This document shows positions 1-9,459 of a stretch of DNA of 64,000 nucleotides, piece by piece. The first letter of the stretch is position 1. Each line of letters begins with the position of its first letter. Position numbers and translations under genes: made by a program. The notes below the pieces were generated by a model, which worked only from the letters and a program-made list of their open reading frames with translations, was not told where the DNA came from and made no database searches. The stretch covers positions 434,001 to 498,000 of the forward strand of contig NZ_CP037968.1 in the NCBI RefSeq assembly GCF_019633745.1. Direction: 5' to 3'. Source of the DNA: Methanofollis formosanus (GTDB lineage: Archaea; Halobacteriota; Methanomicrobia; Methanomicrobiales; Methanofollaceae).

Positions 1-167
1 AGGGCAGGTTCTGCGTGGCCGGACGAGAGGAAGACGCCGGCGACGGTGGCCCCGGTACCGGCGACGTGTTTGTTGAGGTACTCGGGATCCTCTGCAATCC
101 TGTCGGAGAGGAAAAAGGCGGTTCCGACGAGGAGGAGAGCGAGGATGACGACCCACTTCACCTTCAT
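1..167 (-). CDS. Partial N-terminus of a membrane-anchored or secreted protein
   Basis: The first 55 codons of a minus-strand gene lie here and the rest is outside the window. The protein starts MKVKWVVILALLLVG, a short basic N-terminus followed by one hydrophobic segment (about residues 5-20), so it is a signal peptide or an N-terminal anchor. The visible remainder (ending near SSGHAEPAL) gives no family. A good TATA element (CTATAAATAG on the minus strand, 191-200) sits about 29 bp upstream of the ATG, so the mRNA is probably leaderless. Function unknown. Confidence 0.6.
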   Translation of the reverse strand, partial: MKVKWVVILALLLVGTAFFLSDRIAEDPEYLNKHVAGTGATVAGVFLSSGHAEPA

Positions 168-188
168 ACCCAGTAATCACAAACAATA

Positions 189-202
189 CTATTTATAGAT
201 TT
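189..202 (-). promoter_or_regulatory. TATA box of the left-edge gene, leaderless spacing
   Basis: The minus strand reads CTATAAATAG centred near 196 in a very AT-rich stretch. The expected start site, about 25-29 bp downstream, coincides with the ATG at 167, and there is no Shine-Dalgarno motif between them. Confidence 0.5.
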
Positions 203-389
203 AGTGTTTTTAAATCAATTTTTAAGCGGCATTATATGATATTTTCAATTCAGTGCTCGGGGTTGTGCCATATGGCCGAATTGATGCGGCGCAGTACTTC
301 GTGGTGCGAGTTTCGCCTCGGGACCATCGCCTGGAGAGGTATATCCCGATCAAAAACACCTGAAAAAAGGAGGATCTGGCGGGTGCCCT

Positions 390-2837
390 TCAGGCTCCGC
401 TCAGCGGGGTCGGGATGCCTGTAATGATCGGTTTCTTCCTGACCGCTTCGAGTTTTGTCTCCAGGTCTTCGGTGAGTTGCCGGATCCTGGCGAAGTCCTT
501 CTTCCTGGCAAAGGTCGCGGTCTCCAGTGCCTGAACCAGGTCCTTGATCTCCTCATCCTTCCCGGCCTCCTTCACCAGGCCGGCACGCTTGACGAGGGAG
601 GAGGCCTTCTCGAGTGCGGCCCGCTGCTCGCCGGGGTACAGGATCTCCCAGGAGAGCCGCTCGAACTCTTCGAGCCGCTCCTTCGGGAGGGAGGGTTTCA
701 CCTTCGCAAAGGCCGCGTCGAAGTGTCTCGTCGTGACCCGCACGTTCGCCACGGCGTCGTTGCGTTCCTGCGGCGACTTCTCCCGCATCGCGTCGATGAA
801 CTCGCGCATCGCCGCCAGCTTCGCCTCTCTCACCAGCGCCTCGATATCGGCACCGGCAAAGCCCTCGGTCCGGTCCACCATGGCGTCGACGTCAACGTCG
901 GCGGCAAGGAGTCCCTCGGTGCCGCGGAGGTAGACGTCGAAGATCTTCTTCCTGCTCTCTCTGTCGGGCGGCGGGACATAGACGATGCGATCGAGCCTGC
1001 CCGGGCGCATCAGGGCCTCGTCGAGCATATCGGGCCGGTTCGTCGCACCGAGGACCACGACGTCCTTGAGCTCCTCCAGGCCGTCGAGTTCGGTGAGGAG
1101 CTGGGAGACGACGCTCTCGGTGACATGCGTCGAGTCCGCGTACGAGCCGCGCCGCGGCACCAGGGAATCGATCTCGTCGAAGAAGACGATCGACGGCGCC
1201 GCCTGCCTCGCCTTCCTGAAGATCTCCCGCACGCCCTTCTCAGACTCGCCGACCCACTTGGAGAGGAGTTCGGGCCCCTTCACCGAGATGAAGTTGCACT
1301 CGCTCTCGTTTGCGGTCGCCTTGGCAAGCAAAGTCTTGCCGGTGCCGGGCGGGCCGAAGAGGAGGATGCCCTTGGGTGGTTTGGTCTGCATCCTGGCAAA
1401 GACCTCCGGGTATCTCAGCGGCCACTCCACCGCCTCGGTGAGGTCGGCCTTCACCTCCTCGAGCCCGCCGACGTCGGTCCACTTCACGTCGGGCACCTCG
1501 ACGAGCACCTCGCGCATCGCCGAGGGTTCGACGTGCTTGAGGGCCTCGTCGAAGTCCTCGCCAGTCACCTTCAGTTCCTCGATCAGTTCGGCCGGGATCT
1601 CCTCCTCGGCCTTGATCTTGGGGATCACCTTGCGGAGGGCGTGCATCGCCGCCTCCTTCACCAGGAGGGCGACGTCGGCGCCGACGAAACCGTGGGTGAT
1701 CTCGGCCAGGTGTTCGAGGTCCACGTTCTCGGCGAGGGGCACGCCCCTGGTGTGTACCTGGAGGATCTCGTGCCGCCCCTTCTTGTCGGGGATCCCGATC
1801 TCGATCTCGCGGTCGAACCGTCCGCCCCGGCGCAGCGCCGGGTCGAGGACGTCGGGGATGTTGGTGGCGGCGATGACCACGACCTGCCCCCTGGTTTCGA
1901 GCCCGTCCATCAGGGCGAGGAGCTGGGCGACGACGCGGCGTTCCACCTCGCCCTTCGTCTCCTCCCGTTTGGGGGCGATGGAGTCGAGTTCGTCGATGAA
2001 GATGATCGTCGGGGCGTTCTCCTGGGCCTCCTCAAAGACCTCACGCAACCGTTCCTCAGACTCGCCGTAGTACTTGCTCATGATCTCGGGGCCCGAGATC
2101 GAGATGAAGTGGGCGTCCACCTCGTTCGCGACGGCCTTGGCGATGAGCGTCTTGCCGGTGCCGGGTGGGCCGTAGAGGAGCACGCCCTTCGGGGGCTCGA
2201 TCCCGAGGCGCTCGAAGATCTCGGGGTGACGCAGCGGGAGTTCGATCATCTCCCTGACCATGTCGAGTTCCCGGCCGAGCCCACCGATGTCCTCGTAGTG
2301 GACGTCGGAGACCGGCTTGCGTTTTCCTTCCTCCGGTTTGTACGGGGTCTCCTTCAGTTCGATCTCGGTCGTGTCGGTGATGATCGCGATCCCCCGCGGG
2401 GTTACCTTGGAGATGACGAAGGTGAGGGGGTTGCCGAGGACGTTGATCCTGAAGGTCTGCCCCTCGAAAACCGGCCGGCCGGCCATCAACCGGCGGAGAT
2501 ACTGCTCGCCGCCGACGAGCCGGATCGGCTGGGTGGGCTGGATGACCACCTTCTGGCCGTAGCCTGCCTCGACCTTTTTGATCCTGACGGTGTCGTCGAT
2601 CCCGACCCGTGCGTCGCTCCTGATGTTGCCGTCGATCCTGACGATCCCCTGGCCGGTATCCTGGGGATAGCCGGGCCAGACGATGGCCGCGGCTTTCTCG
2701 CGGCCCTGGATCTCGATCACATCTCCGGAGACGAGGTTGAGGGCCTTCATCACGTCGATCCCGACGCGCGCAATCCCCCGACCTGCGTCCTCGTGATATG
2801 CTTCTTTGACGATGACTTCAACCTGGTCTTTCGGCAT
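390..2837 (-). CDS. cdc48: Cdc48/VAT-type AAA+ ATPase (p97 homologue)
   Basis: An 815-residue double-ring AAA+ unfoldase of the Cdc48/p97/VAT family, cytoplasmic, which unfolds substrates ahead of the proteasome. Residues 1-180 form the N-domain (double-psi barrel plus 4-stranded domain). D1 carries Walker A GPPGTGKT at 223-230 and Walker B IIFIDELD at 278-285. D2 carries Walker A at 495-502 and Walker B VFFDEID at 551-557. The C-terminal tail (about 735-800) is charged and probably helical, and it does not end in the HbYX motif of proteasome gate-openers. The ATG at 2837 follows GAGGTG (minus strand, 2848-2843) with 5-nt spacing, and TTTAAATATT lies near 2883-2891, giving a short leader. Full length for the family and both ATPase sites intact. 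The gene upstream is the 5-FTHF cyclo-ligase. Confidence 0.97.
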   Translation of the reverse strand: MPKDQVEVIVKEAYHEDAGRGIARVGIDVMKALNLVSGDVIEIQGREKAAAIVWPGYPQDTGQGIVRIDGNIRSDARVGIDDTVRIKKVEAGYGQKVVIQPTQPIRLVGGEQYLRRLMAGRPVFEGQTFRINVLGNPLTFVISKVTPRGIAIITDTTEIELKETPYKPEEGKRKPVSDVHYEDIGGLGRELDMVREMIELPLRHPEIFERLGIEPPKGVLLYGPPGTGKTLIAKAVANEVDAHFISISGPEIMSKYYGESEERLREVFEEAQENAPTIIFIDELDSIAPKREETKGEVERRVVAQLLALMDGLETRGQVVVIAATNIPDVLDPALRRGGRFDREIEIGIPDKKGRHEILQVHTRGVPLAENVDLEHLAEITHGFVGADVALLVKEAAMHALRKVIPKIKAEEEIPAELIEELKVTGEDFDEALKHVEPSAMREVLVEVPDVKWTDVGGLEEVKADLTEAVEWPLRYPEVFARMQTKPPKGILLFGPPGTGKTLLAKATANESECNFISVKGPELLSKWVGESEKGVREIFRKARQAAPSIVFFDEIDSLVPRRGSYADSTHVTESVVSQLLTELDGLEELKDVVVLGATNRPDMLDEALMRPGRLDRIVYVPPPDRESRKKIFDVYLRGTEGLLAADVDVDAMVDRTEGFAGADIEALVREAKLAAMREFIDAMREKSPQERNDAVANVRVTTRHFDAAFAKVKPSLPKERLEEFERLSWEILYPGEQRAALEKASSLVKRAGLVKEAGKDEEIKDLVQALETATFARKKDFARIRQLTEDLETKLEAVRKKPIITGIPTPLSGA

Positions 2838-2908
2838 AGTTGCACCTCGTTGAGAGCGATTTACTACAAGTTAGTGCAACCAATATTTAAAAATTGTGGC
2901 AGCCCTTT

Positions 2909-3502
2909 TCAGGGAGGACAGGCGATGCACTCACCTTCGGTAATGATCCAGTCCATCCGCCGGTCGAAGGGTTCGCTCGGGATGGACGGGAGTTCCTGAC
3001 AGGAAAAGGCAATCCCGATGACGGTCAGGTCGGGGTTGGCTTCGAGGAAGCGGTCGTAGTACCCGGCGCCATAGCCGAGGCGGTTGCAGGCACGGTCGAA
3101 CCCGACCATGGGGACGACCACGGCGTCGAGGTCGGCGGGGTCGACCGGGACTTCGTGGCCGATGGGTTCGGGGACATGGAAGGTGCTCTCGACCAACACG
3201 CTCCGGTCGGGGATGGAAGAGAGGCGGAGGGTGTGGGTCTCCTTCTCGATGATCGGGAGCACGACGTTCCTGCCCTCCGCGATGAGGGCGTCGATGAGTC
3301 CGGCGGTCTCGACCTCAGGGGGCTTGGAGGCATAGAGCATCACCGTCCCGGCTCCGTCGAGGAGGGGAAAGAGGCGCTCTCCGATGGCCCCGCTCATCGC
3401 TCTGATCTCGTCGGTGGAGAGGGCGGCCCTGCGTCCCTTGACCTGCTCTCTCAACTCCTTCTTCTCTACGGCCCGTCTCTCCGGTTCCGGCACAGCGCTC
3501 AT
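2909..3502 (-). CDS. 5-formyltetrahydrofolate cyclo-ligase family protein
   Basis: A 197-residue protein of the MTHFS/5-FCL family, which catalyses ATP-dependent cyclisation of 5-formyl-folate to the methenyl form. In a methanogen the natural pterin may be a methanopterin derivative, which the sequence cannot decide. The family signature is clear: VVVPMVGFDRACNRLGYGAG followed by YYDRF near residues 145-170, plus the N-terminal basic KKELREQVKGRR segment. The start is chosen at ATG 3502 rather than GTG 3505 because the minus-strand TATA (GGATTTATCC, near 3530) lies about 30 bp upstream, which fits a leaderless message. Array A1 begins about 115 bp upstream of the gene. Confidence 0.85.
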   Translation of the reverse strand: MSAVPEPERRAVEKKELREQVKGRRAALSTDEIRAMSGAIGERLFPLLDGAGTVMLYASKPPEVETAGLIDALIAEGRNVVLPIIEKETHTLRLSSIPDRSVLVESTFHVPEPIGHEVPVDPADLDAVVVPMVGFDRACNRLGYGAGYYDRFLEANPDLTVIGIAFSCQELPSIPSEPFDRRMDWIITEGECIACPP

Positions 3503-3617
3503 CACTGAGGCGTTGGATGAGAACCGGGATAAATCCGTTGTTCAGGCTGCAAAAAATCGGGCACGAGTCAGGAGCGTGCCATGAAGATCTCCGGAGATTT
3601 TTTCAAATCTGCCTCTG

Positions 3618-4560
3618 GAGATTAGATCTGCCGTCCCCTTATCGAAGAACGGTCCTGTCGTCTCGCGAGAGGATCGGTTGGGGACGGCAGGGAGTGACGT
3701 GCTCCCCTGCGGTTCTACTCCGAAAGAAATGATCTCTGTCTCCGGCGGCACCGGTCCGCATCTATCTTCAGGGTTTTGGATTGGGGGCGGCGTTCCCGCG
3801 GAGCGATGATCGCGACTCTTCCATCCCATTCCAATCTCCGGGGTCATGAAAACAGGACGGCGTCGTGATCCAAAGATGCCGTTCCCCTTCACTGAATTTG
3901 TTCTGGTATTTCGCGAGAAGATAGGGCGGGGGACGGCACGATTTGGTGTACTCTCTCCCTTCCGGTTCTATCTTCGGGATCATGAAAACAGGACCGCCTG
4001 ATGATCCGAACGTGCCGTCCTCTCATCACCGAATCTGTTCTGGTATTTCGCGAGAGGAGAGGATGGGGACGGCGAGGAGGGGTGATCCCGTTGAGTAATG
4101 ATCGGCCTTTCCCCGTCCGCGGTCTATCTTCGGGGCCATGTAAACAGAACAGCGTGACGATCATATCTTGCCGTCCCCTCATCAACGGATCTTCTCTGGT
4201 ATTTCGCGAGAGGATAGGGTGGGGGACGGCACCGCATATGATCCCGCTGAGAGGGGATCAATCACCACACTTCCGTCCGGGTTCTATCTTCAGGGTCATG
4301 CCGTCGAGAAAGGCATGATGATCAGCCCATGCCGCCCTCTCATCTTCATCATCGAATCTGTCCCGCAGCCTCGCGAGAGGATAGGGCGGGGGACGGCACG
4401 GGTTGGCGTGTTCCCACTGAATCATGATCGGCCCTTCCCTGTCCAGGTTCTATCTTCGGGATCATGGCAACGGGACGGCGTAACGATCCAGGTGTGCCAC
4501 CCCCCCGTGTAGAACCTGTTCTATCGTCTCGCGAGAGTGAAGTGTTCTATAGTATCGCGA
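3618..4560 (+). repeat. Tandem intergenic repeat array A1 (~158-bp units)
   Basis: This 1.2-kb gene-free gap is mostly filled by six or seven degenerate units. The anchor TCTCGCGAGA-like site recurs near 3660, 3909, 4046, 4203, 4370, 4527 and 4553. The unit order is TGCCGTCCCC, spacer, TCTCGCGAG, AAGATAGG, GGGGACGGCA, spacer, a TTCTATCTTCGGG-like module, GGGTCATG, then GTGATGATC. GCCGTCCCC and GGGGACGGC are inverted repeats around the palindrome. No conserved reading frame runs through the units. 4561-4730 is non-repetitive and I see nothing in it. Confidence 0.85.
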
Positions 4561-4730
4561 GAGGAAAGAGTGGAAGCGACACATGATGCCCATCATGATC
4601 GCTTTTTTCTTCGTGTGAGGAATGATTCTCAGATCCTTCGAGGGCGCCTACCACGCACAACCGATGGGTGAAGGCATCCCAATCATCCGCAACCAGGAAA
4701 AAGTTGAGGGATTTTTTTCAGACCCGCCGT

Positions 4731-5123
4731 TCAGAACGAATCCTTGAAGACCCTGAGGGAGTCGGCGAGGATTTTGGTCTTGCCGAGGATGCCGGCGATG
4801 AGGATGGTGTCCAGGATCTCGTCGCGGGTGGCGCCTTCCTTGAGGGCCGCACCGATGTGGACCCTCACGCACTTGTCGGCGCCGGCACCGGCGGCCGCGG
4901 CGATGGCCACGAGTTCGGCGGTCCTGGCGTCAAGGCTCGCAGGACGGGCGGTCTTGTAGTCGCCGAGGGCCGAGAAGACGAAGGCCTCGGGGCGTTCGCG
5001 CATCAGTTTGAAGATGAAGGGGACGGTACCGAGCCATTCTTCGGTCCCGGCAAGGACGTCGTCGGCCATCTCGTCGGCGTGGGAGAGGAAGTCGTCGATG
5101 GTTTTCTGTGTCGTCGGTTTCAT
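4731..5123 (-). CDS. Carboxymuconolactone decarboxylase/AhpD-like protein
   Basis: A 130-residue all-helical CMD/AhpD-fold protein. Members are decarboxylases or alkylhydroperoxidase-type thiol reductases. The core around residues 60-95 reads ARTAELVAIAAAAGAGADKC followed by VRVHIGAALKEGAT. The peroxidatic Cys and the His four residues later (CVRVH) are present, but the first Cys of the AhpD CxxC pair is Ala (ADKC). It therefore cannot form the usual intramolecular disulfide, and whether it is a peroxidase is open. The length is normal for single-domain members. It stands alone, transcribed away from the QueG-like gene. Physiological substrate unknown. Confidence 0.85.
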   Translation of the reverse strand: MKPTTQKTIDDFLSHADEMADDVLAGTEEWLGTVPFIFKLMRERPEAFVFSALGDYKTARPASLDARTAELVAIAAAAGAGADKCVRVHIGAALKEGATRDEILDTILIAGILGKTKILADSLRVFKDSF

Positions 5124-5239
5124 GAGAGGATATTGGAGAGCGGGAGTTATGTTTCTGTCTTTTTGGCCGTGCGATAGGGACTTCCCGTGTCACCGTCCAG
5201 ACCAAACAAACAAAAACACATGCCGATCCTGATACCACC

Positions 5240-6013
5240 ATGCACTCCGGATCCCCTCCCCTCCAGAAATCCAGAAAATCCCTCGAGTACATCCTTCACA
5301 CCGAAGGAGTAGAGTTCTCCGCCACCCTGGCCGTGGCCGAATGCTCTGCACCGGAGGGGTATCATCCCAGGAACGTATTGCCCTCCGCAAAAACCGTCAT
5401 AATCTTCGGACTCGAAATCCCGGCGGAGACATTCTCACTCGCGAGCAGAGAGAAGACCGAGCGACTGCACCGCGTCATCGGACGCCTTGACGAGATCGCT
5501 ATTTTGCTTGTGAAAGCACTTGAGGAGGAGGGATACTCTTCCATCGCCGTCCCGTCTTTCTTCCCGGTGCGGGTACGGGACAGGAGGATCGGGGGGTATC
5601 TCTCCCTGAAGCATCTGGCCGCAGAAGCAGGTCTGGGGAGTATCGGGCAGAACACGCTCCTCATCACCGCGCGGTCTGGAAATCGCGTGGCGCTCGGTGC
5701 GGTGGTGACAGAGAAGGAGTTGCACCTCGAGGGCCCGGCGGTGCCGCCGCCCCAATGCCGCCGGTGCAACCGGTGCATCAAGGCCTGCCCCACCGGGGCG
5801 CTGACTGAAGAGGGAGTGGATGTCCTCCGCTGCAGAAATGTAACCCATGCGATCCCGGCGCCGGTGCGACCCCTGTTCGGCGTCCTGTTCAAGAGTCGCG
5901 CCGGAGCACCCCTGGCGGAGTGGCTGATCAACTGCATGGCCTGGGACGCAGAGATGGTCTGCAGCCGGTGCCTGACGGCATGTCCATATTTTCGAGAGTC
6001 CGGTGCCGGTTGA
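5240..6013 (+). CDS. QueG-like double-cluster 4Fe-4S protein (epoxyqueuosine reductase-like)
   Basis: A 257-residue protein related to the iron-sulfur half of epoxyqueuosine reductases (COG1600 type). Two cysteine motifs are visible: CRRCNRCIKACP (Cys 173, 176, 179, 183) and CSRCLTACP (Cys 241, 244, 248), with extra cysteines at 198 and 232, enough for two 4Fe-4S clusters. Upstream, GGYLSLKHLAAEAGLGSIG (119-136) is the conserved segment of this family. It is shorter than bacterial QueG and lacks the C-terminal HEAT-like repeats. In archaea such proteins are annotated as QueG-like reductases, but queuosine synthesis is not expected, so the substrate is unknown. The ATG at 5240 is the first start, divergent from the AhpD-like gene. 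A family B element begins right after the stop. Confidence 0.75.
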   Translation: MHSGSPPLQKSRKSLEYILHTEGVEFSATLAVAECSAPEGYHPRNVLPSAKTVIIFGLEIPAETFSLASREKTERLHRVIGRLDEIAILLVKALEEEGYSSIAVPSFFPVRVRDRRIGGYLSLKHLAAEAGLGSIGQNTLLITARSGNRVALGAVVTEKELHLEGPAVPPPQCRRCNRCIKACPTGALTEEGVDVLRCRNVTHAIPAPVRPLFGVLFKSRAGAPLAEWLINCMAWDAEMVCSRCLTACPYFRESGAG

Positions 6014-6383
6014 GGAGGGCACCGCGGACTCTCCCCCGCAGAAGATAGGGAGGAGGACGACAATCCCTTTTTTAGGATCATCAAAGATGCCTTCCCCCCT
6101 ATCGTCATCCCGGGGGTCAGGGGGCAGGGGCCCCGGCGGGAGGATTTGGGAAGGCATGATGATCAGACGTGCCGCCCTCGATTGTGTAGAAACTTCACCA
6201 CCGTCTCGCGCCGGGGGGCTTTGCCCCCCGGAACCCCCCACGGCGAAGATAGCCGAGGGGCGGCGATGGAACAGGATCCACACCAATTCTCATGTCTTAT
6301 AAAAGAGTGATCAAGCAACAGGAAATTTTCATCCCGTATGCCTGAGGCGTGTTCCCGCCTCATGCAAAATTCTACACGGCCCG
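6014..6383 (+). repeat. Dispersed family B element
   Basis: The gap between the QueG-like gene and thiC is one family B element. It has the core TCTCGCGCCGGGGGG, CTTTG loop, CCCCCCGG hairpin (about 6210-6233), then CGAAGATAG and GGGGCGGCG. A second GC hairpin (GGGGGTCAGGGGGCAGGGGCCCCGG) lies near 6110-6137. It ends with the family tail AAATTTTCATCCCGTATG and TTCTACACGGCC near 6370-6381. No gene is seen. Confidence 0.75.
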
Positions 6384-6405
6384 AAAAAAAGATTCAGAAA
6401 AGAAA

Positions 6406-7680
6406 TTAGAAGTGGAAGTTCTTGTTGACGATCTTGAGGGCGCAGTAATCGCCGCACATCGTGCAGCCGTCGGTGTCGGCGGGCATCCGCTCGTCCCTGA
6501 TCTTCTTCGCACGCTCGGGGTTCATGGCGACCGCGAACTGCCGGTCCCAGTCGAGGTCGCGGCGGGCATGGCCCATCTCGAGGTCGTCGCCGCGCTTCTT
6601 GAGTTTGATCATGTCGCCGACGTGGGCGGCGATCCGCGAGCTGATCACACCCTCGTAGACCTCCTCGGGGGTGGGGAGGGCGAGGTGCTCTGCCGGGGTG
6701 ACGTAGCAGATGAAGTCGGCGCCGCAGGCAGAGGAGAGGGAAGCACCGATTGCGGCGACCCGGTCGTCGTAGCCCGGGGCGATGTCGGTGACCAGGGGGC
6801 CGAGCATGTAGAAGGGCTTGCGGTTGGTGACGCGCTTCTGGACGATGACGTTTGCCTCGACCTCGTCGAGGGGGATGTGGCCCGGCCCTTCGATGATCGT
6901 CTGGACGCCGAAGTCGTTGGCCTTGTCGGCGAGTTCGGCGTTGATGATCAGTTCCTGGAGCTGCGCCCGGTCGGTGGCGTCGTGGACGGCGCCGGCCCGC
7001 ATGCCGTTGCCGAAGGAGAGGGTGACCTCGTGCTCCTTGAGGATCTCCAGGAGGTAGTCGAACTCGGCGTAGAGCGGGTTCTCCTGCTCGTTGTGGAGCA
7101 TCCACGCGGTCATGAACGCACCGCCGCGGGAGACAAGGCCGCCGTGCCGGCCCTGGTTCTGGAGCCTCTTCATCGTCTCCAGGTTGATGCCGGTGTGGAT
7201 GGCCATGAAGTTGGTGCCGGCCTTCGCCTGCTCGGCGGTGATCCTGAAGAGGTCGTCGGGGTCCATGAAGACGACGCCGCCCTTGTTCCTCGCCGCCTCG
7301 ATGAAGGCCTGGTACAGGGGGACGCTCCCGACCGAGAGGGTGGTGTTGGCGATGACCCGGCGCCTGATCTCCATGAAGTCGCCGCCGGTGGAGAGTTCCA
7401 TCAGGGTGTCGGCGCCGGCGAGTTCGGCCTGCCGCGCCTTCTCGATCTCCTGCTCGATGTCCACGATATCGGAGGAGGTGCCGATGGAGGCGTTCACCTT
7501 GGTCCGCAGACCTTCGCCGATACCACAGATCTTGATCTCACGGTACGGGGAGACCGGGATGGTGATGTGGCCGCCGGCCACGCCGCGGCGGACGAAGTCC
7601 TCGGTGACGCCTTCCTTCTCCGCGACGATCTTCATCTCTTCGGTGACGATGCCGCGTTTTGCGTCCTCAATTAGTCCCAT
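6406..7680 (-). CDS. thiC: Phosphomethylpyrimidine synthase ThiC
   Basis: A 424-residue radical-SAM enzyme converting 5-aminoimidazole ribotide to HMP phosphate for thiamine. The ThiC core is recognisable ([13 protein letters not shown] near 94-106, [16 protein letters not shown] near 310-325). The C-terminus has the cluster-binding motif CTMCGDYC (Cys 406, 409, 413), a C-x2-C-x3-C spacing, one residue shorter than the C-x2-C-x4-C of the well-known bacterial enzyme. I take this to be an archaeal variant. The length matches the short archaeal/clostridial form. The ATG at 7680 has only a weak purine-rich AAAGG upstream. No other thiamine gene is adjacent. A 17-bp inverted repeat lies 64-80 bp upstream. 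Confidence 0.95.
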   Translation of the reverse strand: MGLIEDAKRGIVTEEMKIVAEKEGVTEDFVRRGVAGGHITIPVSPYREIKICGIGEGLRTKVNASIGTSSDIVDIEQEIEKARQAELAGADTLMELSTGGDFMEIRRRVIANTTLSVGSVPLYQAFIEAARNKGGVVFMDPDDLFRITAEQAKAGTNFMAIHTGINLETMKRLQNQGRHGGLVSRGGAFMTAWMLHNEQENPLYAEFDYLLEILKEHEVTLSFGNGMRAGAVHDATDRAQLQELIINAELADKANDFGVQTIIEGPGHIPLDEVEANVIVQKRVTNRKPFYMLGPLVTDIAPGYDDRVAAIGASLSSACGADFICYVTPAEHLALPTPEEVYEGVISSRIAAHVGDMIKLKKRGDDLEMGHARRDLDWDRQFAVAMNPERAKKIRDERMPADTDGCTMCGDYCALKIVNKNFHF

Positions 7681-7743
7681 GCCTTTAAGCTTGGAGAAGC
7701 ACCAAGATAAACCCTCTGTTTTCCAAACCCCCGTTAAATTTTG

Positions 7744-7760
7744 CTTGTTTTGCGAACAAG
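7744..7760 (-). promoter_or_regulatory. Operator-like inverted repeat upstream of thiC
   Basis: CTTGTT-TTGCG-AACAAG is a perfect 6-bp inverted repeat with a 5-bp centre. A TATA-like AAAATTTAAC (minus strand, 7732-7741) adjoins it on the thiC side, so the repeat sits just upstream of the BRE/TATA region, where archaeal activators often bind. No TPP riboswitch motif is seen. The regulator is unknown. Confidence 0.4.
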
Positions 7761-7784
7761 TAAATTTGTTTACGTTTGGACAAG

Positions 7785-7972
7785 TGGGATTACCCGGGCG
7801 TGCCGCCCCCGGATCCGGGAAGGACCGGGGACGGCAACACCCTCTTTATGTTCATCAATTGTGCCTTTCCTGCCCAATTGTCATCCCGGTGATCCGGGGC
7901 GGCGCCCCCGACGTGAAGATGAGAGAAGGAATGAGTCAGGCCCGAGAATGGGTGAAGATTTCTACAGGGCCT
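7785..7972 (+). repeat. 5'-truncated family B element
   Basis: This matches the right part of the family B short element (compare 50830-50979): GGGGACGGCA, ATCATCCCGGTGATCC-like hairpin segment, GGGGCGGCGCCCCC, GAAGATGAG, and the terminal TTCTACAGGGCC at 7961-7972. The left terminus is missing. The rest of the gap to 8084 is AT-rich promoter DNA. Confidence 0.55.
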
Positions 7973-8048
7973 ACTAAATAAGATTAATGCATTTATAAAT
8001 ACAAATTTTTCATTATTATCTTCTTTTAAAAGATATGATAATTAAAAA

Positions 8049-8062
8049 TCTTTATATTTATT
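8049..8062 (+). promoter_or_regulatory. TATA box of the sensor kinase gene
   Basis: CTTTATATTTATTG lies about 25-30 bp upstream of the GTG at 8085, with no Shine-Dalgarno motif between, which is the layout of a leaderless or nearly leaderless archaeal transcript. Confidence 0.45.
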
Positions 8063-8084
8063 GTCATGAACATAGTTATCTTAC

Positions 8085-9383
8085 GTGAACATCCCCTCGC
8101 TCCAATCCAATATCTGCCGTACACCCACCGGACGCGATGCGCTGGTCCTTCTCATAGTCGGAGCCGCGCTCTTTTTGATCGCCTCGTTCACGGACGCCTT
8201 CGAGATACTGGTGGGGTTCACCAGAACATACGAAGAATGGGAGATCGACGAATTCCTCACCGCGGTTCTCCTCCTATCGGGCGGGTTTACCATATTCTCC
8301 TTGAGGAGATGGAATGAACTCAAGACCGAGGTACAGGCACGGAAAGAAATACAGGAGCGATTGAAATTCGCCATCGAAGGTGGTTCTCTCGGGGTCTGGG
8401 ACTGGAACGTCGCAACCGGTAAGCTGTCGATCATTCATGACTGGATACATGACCGGACCGCCCCGTACCCGGAGGAGACGCACGTCTCGATCTTCGAAGA
8501 GTGCGTACATCCCGACGACCACCTCCTCCTGATACAAAAAATGAAAGAGGTGAGAGACGATGCCATGCCGTACTATGAGGCCGAGTGCCGGGAACAGCGC
8601 CAGGACGGAACATGGCGATGGGTGCATGTCATCGGGAAGGTGACGGCCCGCGACGAGGAGGGCCGTCCCGTCAGAGCGACCGGTATAACCAGGGATGTCA
8701 CCGAGGTGCACCGAACCCGAGAGGCCCTCGAAGAGGCGAACAAAAAACTCGACCTCCTGTACAGCATCACCAGGCACGACCTCCTCAACCAGGTCAGCAT
8801 CATTGCCGCATATACAGGACTCATCGAGGAGGAAACGGTGGAAAACAGGAGGCTCAGGGAATATACCGGACACGTAACCACCGCAACCGCGACGATCAGG
8901 GACCAGATCGTCTTCATGCAGGACTACGAGAGCATGGGCGTGAAAGCGCCGGAATGGCTGTGTGTAAAAGAGATCGCCAGGGTTGCCGGGGCAAAGGCAT
9001 CCCGGGGGAACCTGTCGATCGACGTACGCACCGGCCAACTGGAAGTCTTCGCCGATCCCCTCTTCGAAAAGGTCATCTTCAATCTCGTTGACAATACTAT
9101 CCGCCACGGGGAGAAAGCGACAAAGGTCTGCATCTCGTTCCATAATGAGAACAACGAGGGCATCCTTGTCATCGAGGACGACGGGAGGGGGGTCCCCTCC
9201 GGCATCAAAGAACATATCTTCTCCCGGGGTTTCGGGCGGGAAGGCTCAGGGCTCGGCCTCTTCCTTGTCAGGGAGATCCTCGGGATCACCGGGATGACCA
9301 TTCAAGAGACCGGGGAAGAGGGGGCGGGCGCGAGGTTCGAGATCGTCGTGCCCGCCGGAGCGTTCAGGGCCGACCACCGGTAG
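8085..9383 (+). CDS. Membrane PAS sensor histidine kinase
   Basis: A 432-residue sensor kinase. Two hydrophobic segments (about 18-38 and 58-72) bracket a short loop. A PAS domain with PAC motif follows (about 88-215, FAIEGGSLGVWDWN to TGITRDVTEVHR). The dimerisation/phosphoacceptor region has SITRHDLLNQ (His near residue 230), the methanogen-type H-box. The ATPase domain has NLVDNTIRHG (N-box), EDDGRGVP (G1) and GSGLGLFL (G2). No response regulator is adjacent, so the output is unknown. The last 200 residues closely resemble those of the kinase at 33364-36324, including a YESMGVKAPEW segment. The GTG at 8085 is chosen from the TATA spacing; the ATG at 8066 is in another frame. Confidence 0.9.
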   Translation: MNIPSLQSNICRTPTGRDALVLLIVGAALFLIASFTDAFEILVGFTRTYEEWEIDEFLTAVLLLSGGFTIFSLRRWNELKTEVQARKEIQERLKFAIEGGSLGVWDWNVATGKLSIIHDWIHDRTAPYPEETHVSIFEECVHPDDHLLLIQKMKEVRDDAMPYYEAECREQRQDGTWRWVHVIGKVTARDEEGRPVRATGITRDVTEVHRTREALEEANKKLDLLYSITRHDLLNQVSIIAAYTGLIEEETVENRRLREYTGHVTTATATIRDQIVFMQDYESMGVKAPEWLCVKEIARVAGAKASRGNLSIDVRTGQLEVFADPLFEKVIFNLVDNTIRHGEKATKVCISFHNENNEGILVIEDDGRGVPSGIKEHIFSRGFGREGSGLGLFLVREILGITGMTIQETGEEGAGARFEIVVPAGAFRADHR

Positions 9384-9459
9384 GGGCCGCCCGCCCCCTT
9401 GATGGAATGTTCGATAGTTTCTATAAAACCGCTCGCCCATAATACACAACGGTGATTTT

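Noticed and set aside
477-2999. Long 840-codon plus-strand ORF antisense to cdc48
   Set aside because: Composition is that of a GC-rich antisense shadow (Leu/Arg/Asp/Glu-rich with no domains). The minus strand encodes a perfect Cdc48.
3618-4560. Array units as transcription terminators
   Set aside because: Stems are far apart and there is no T-rich tail in the plus sense after them. T6 runs appear only in one orientation and lie far from gene ends.
7681-7800. TPP riboswitch upstream of thiC
   Set aside because: The conserved thi-box motifs (CTGAGA and related) are absent. Only a short palindrome and a TATA box are visible.
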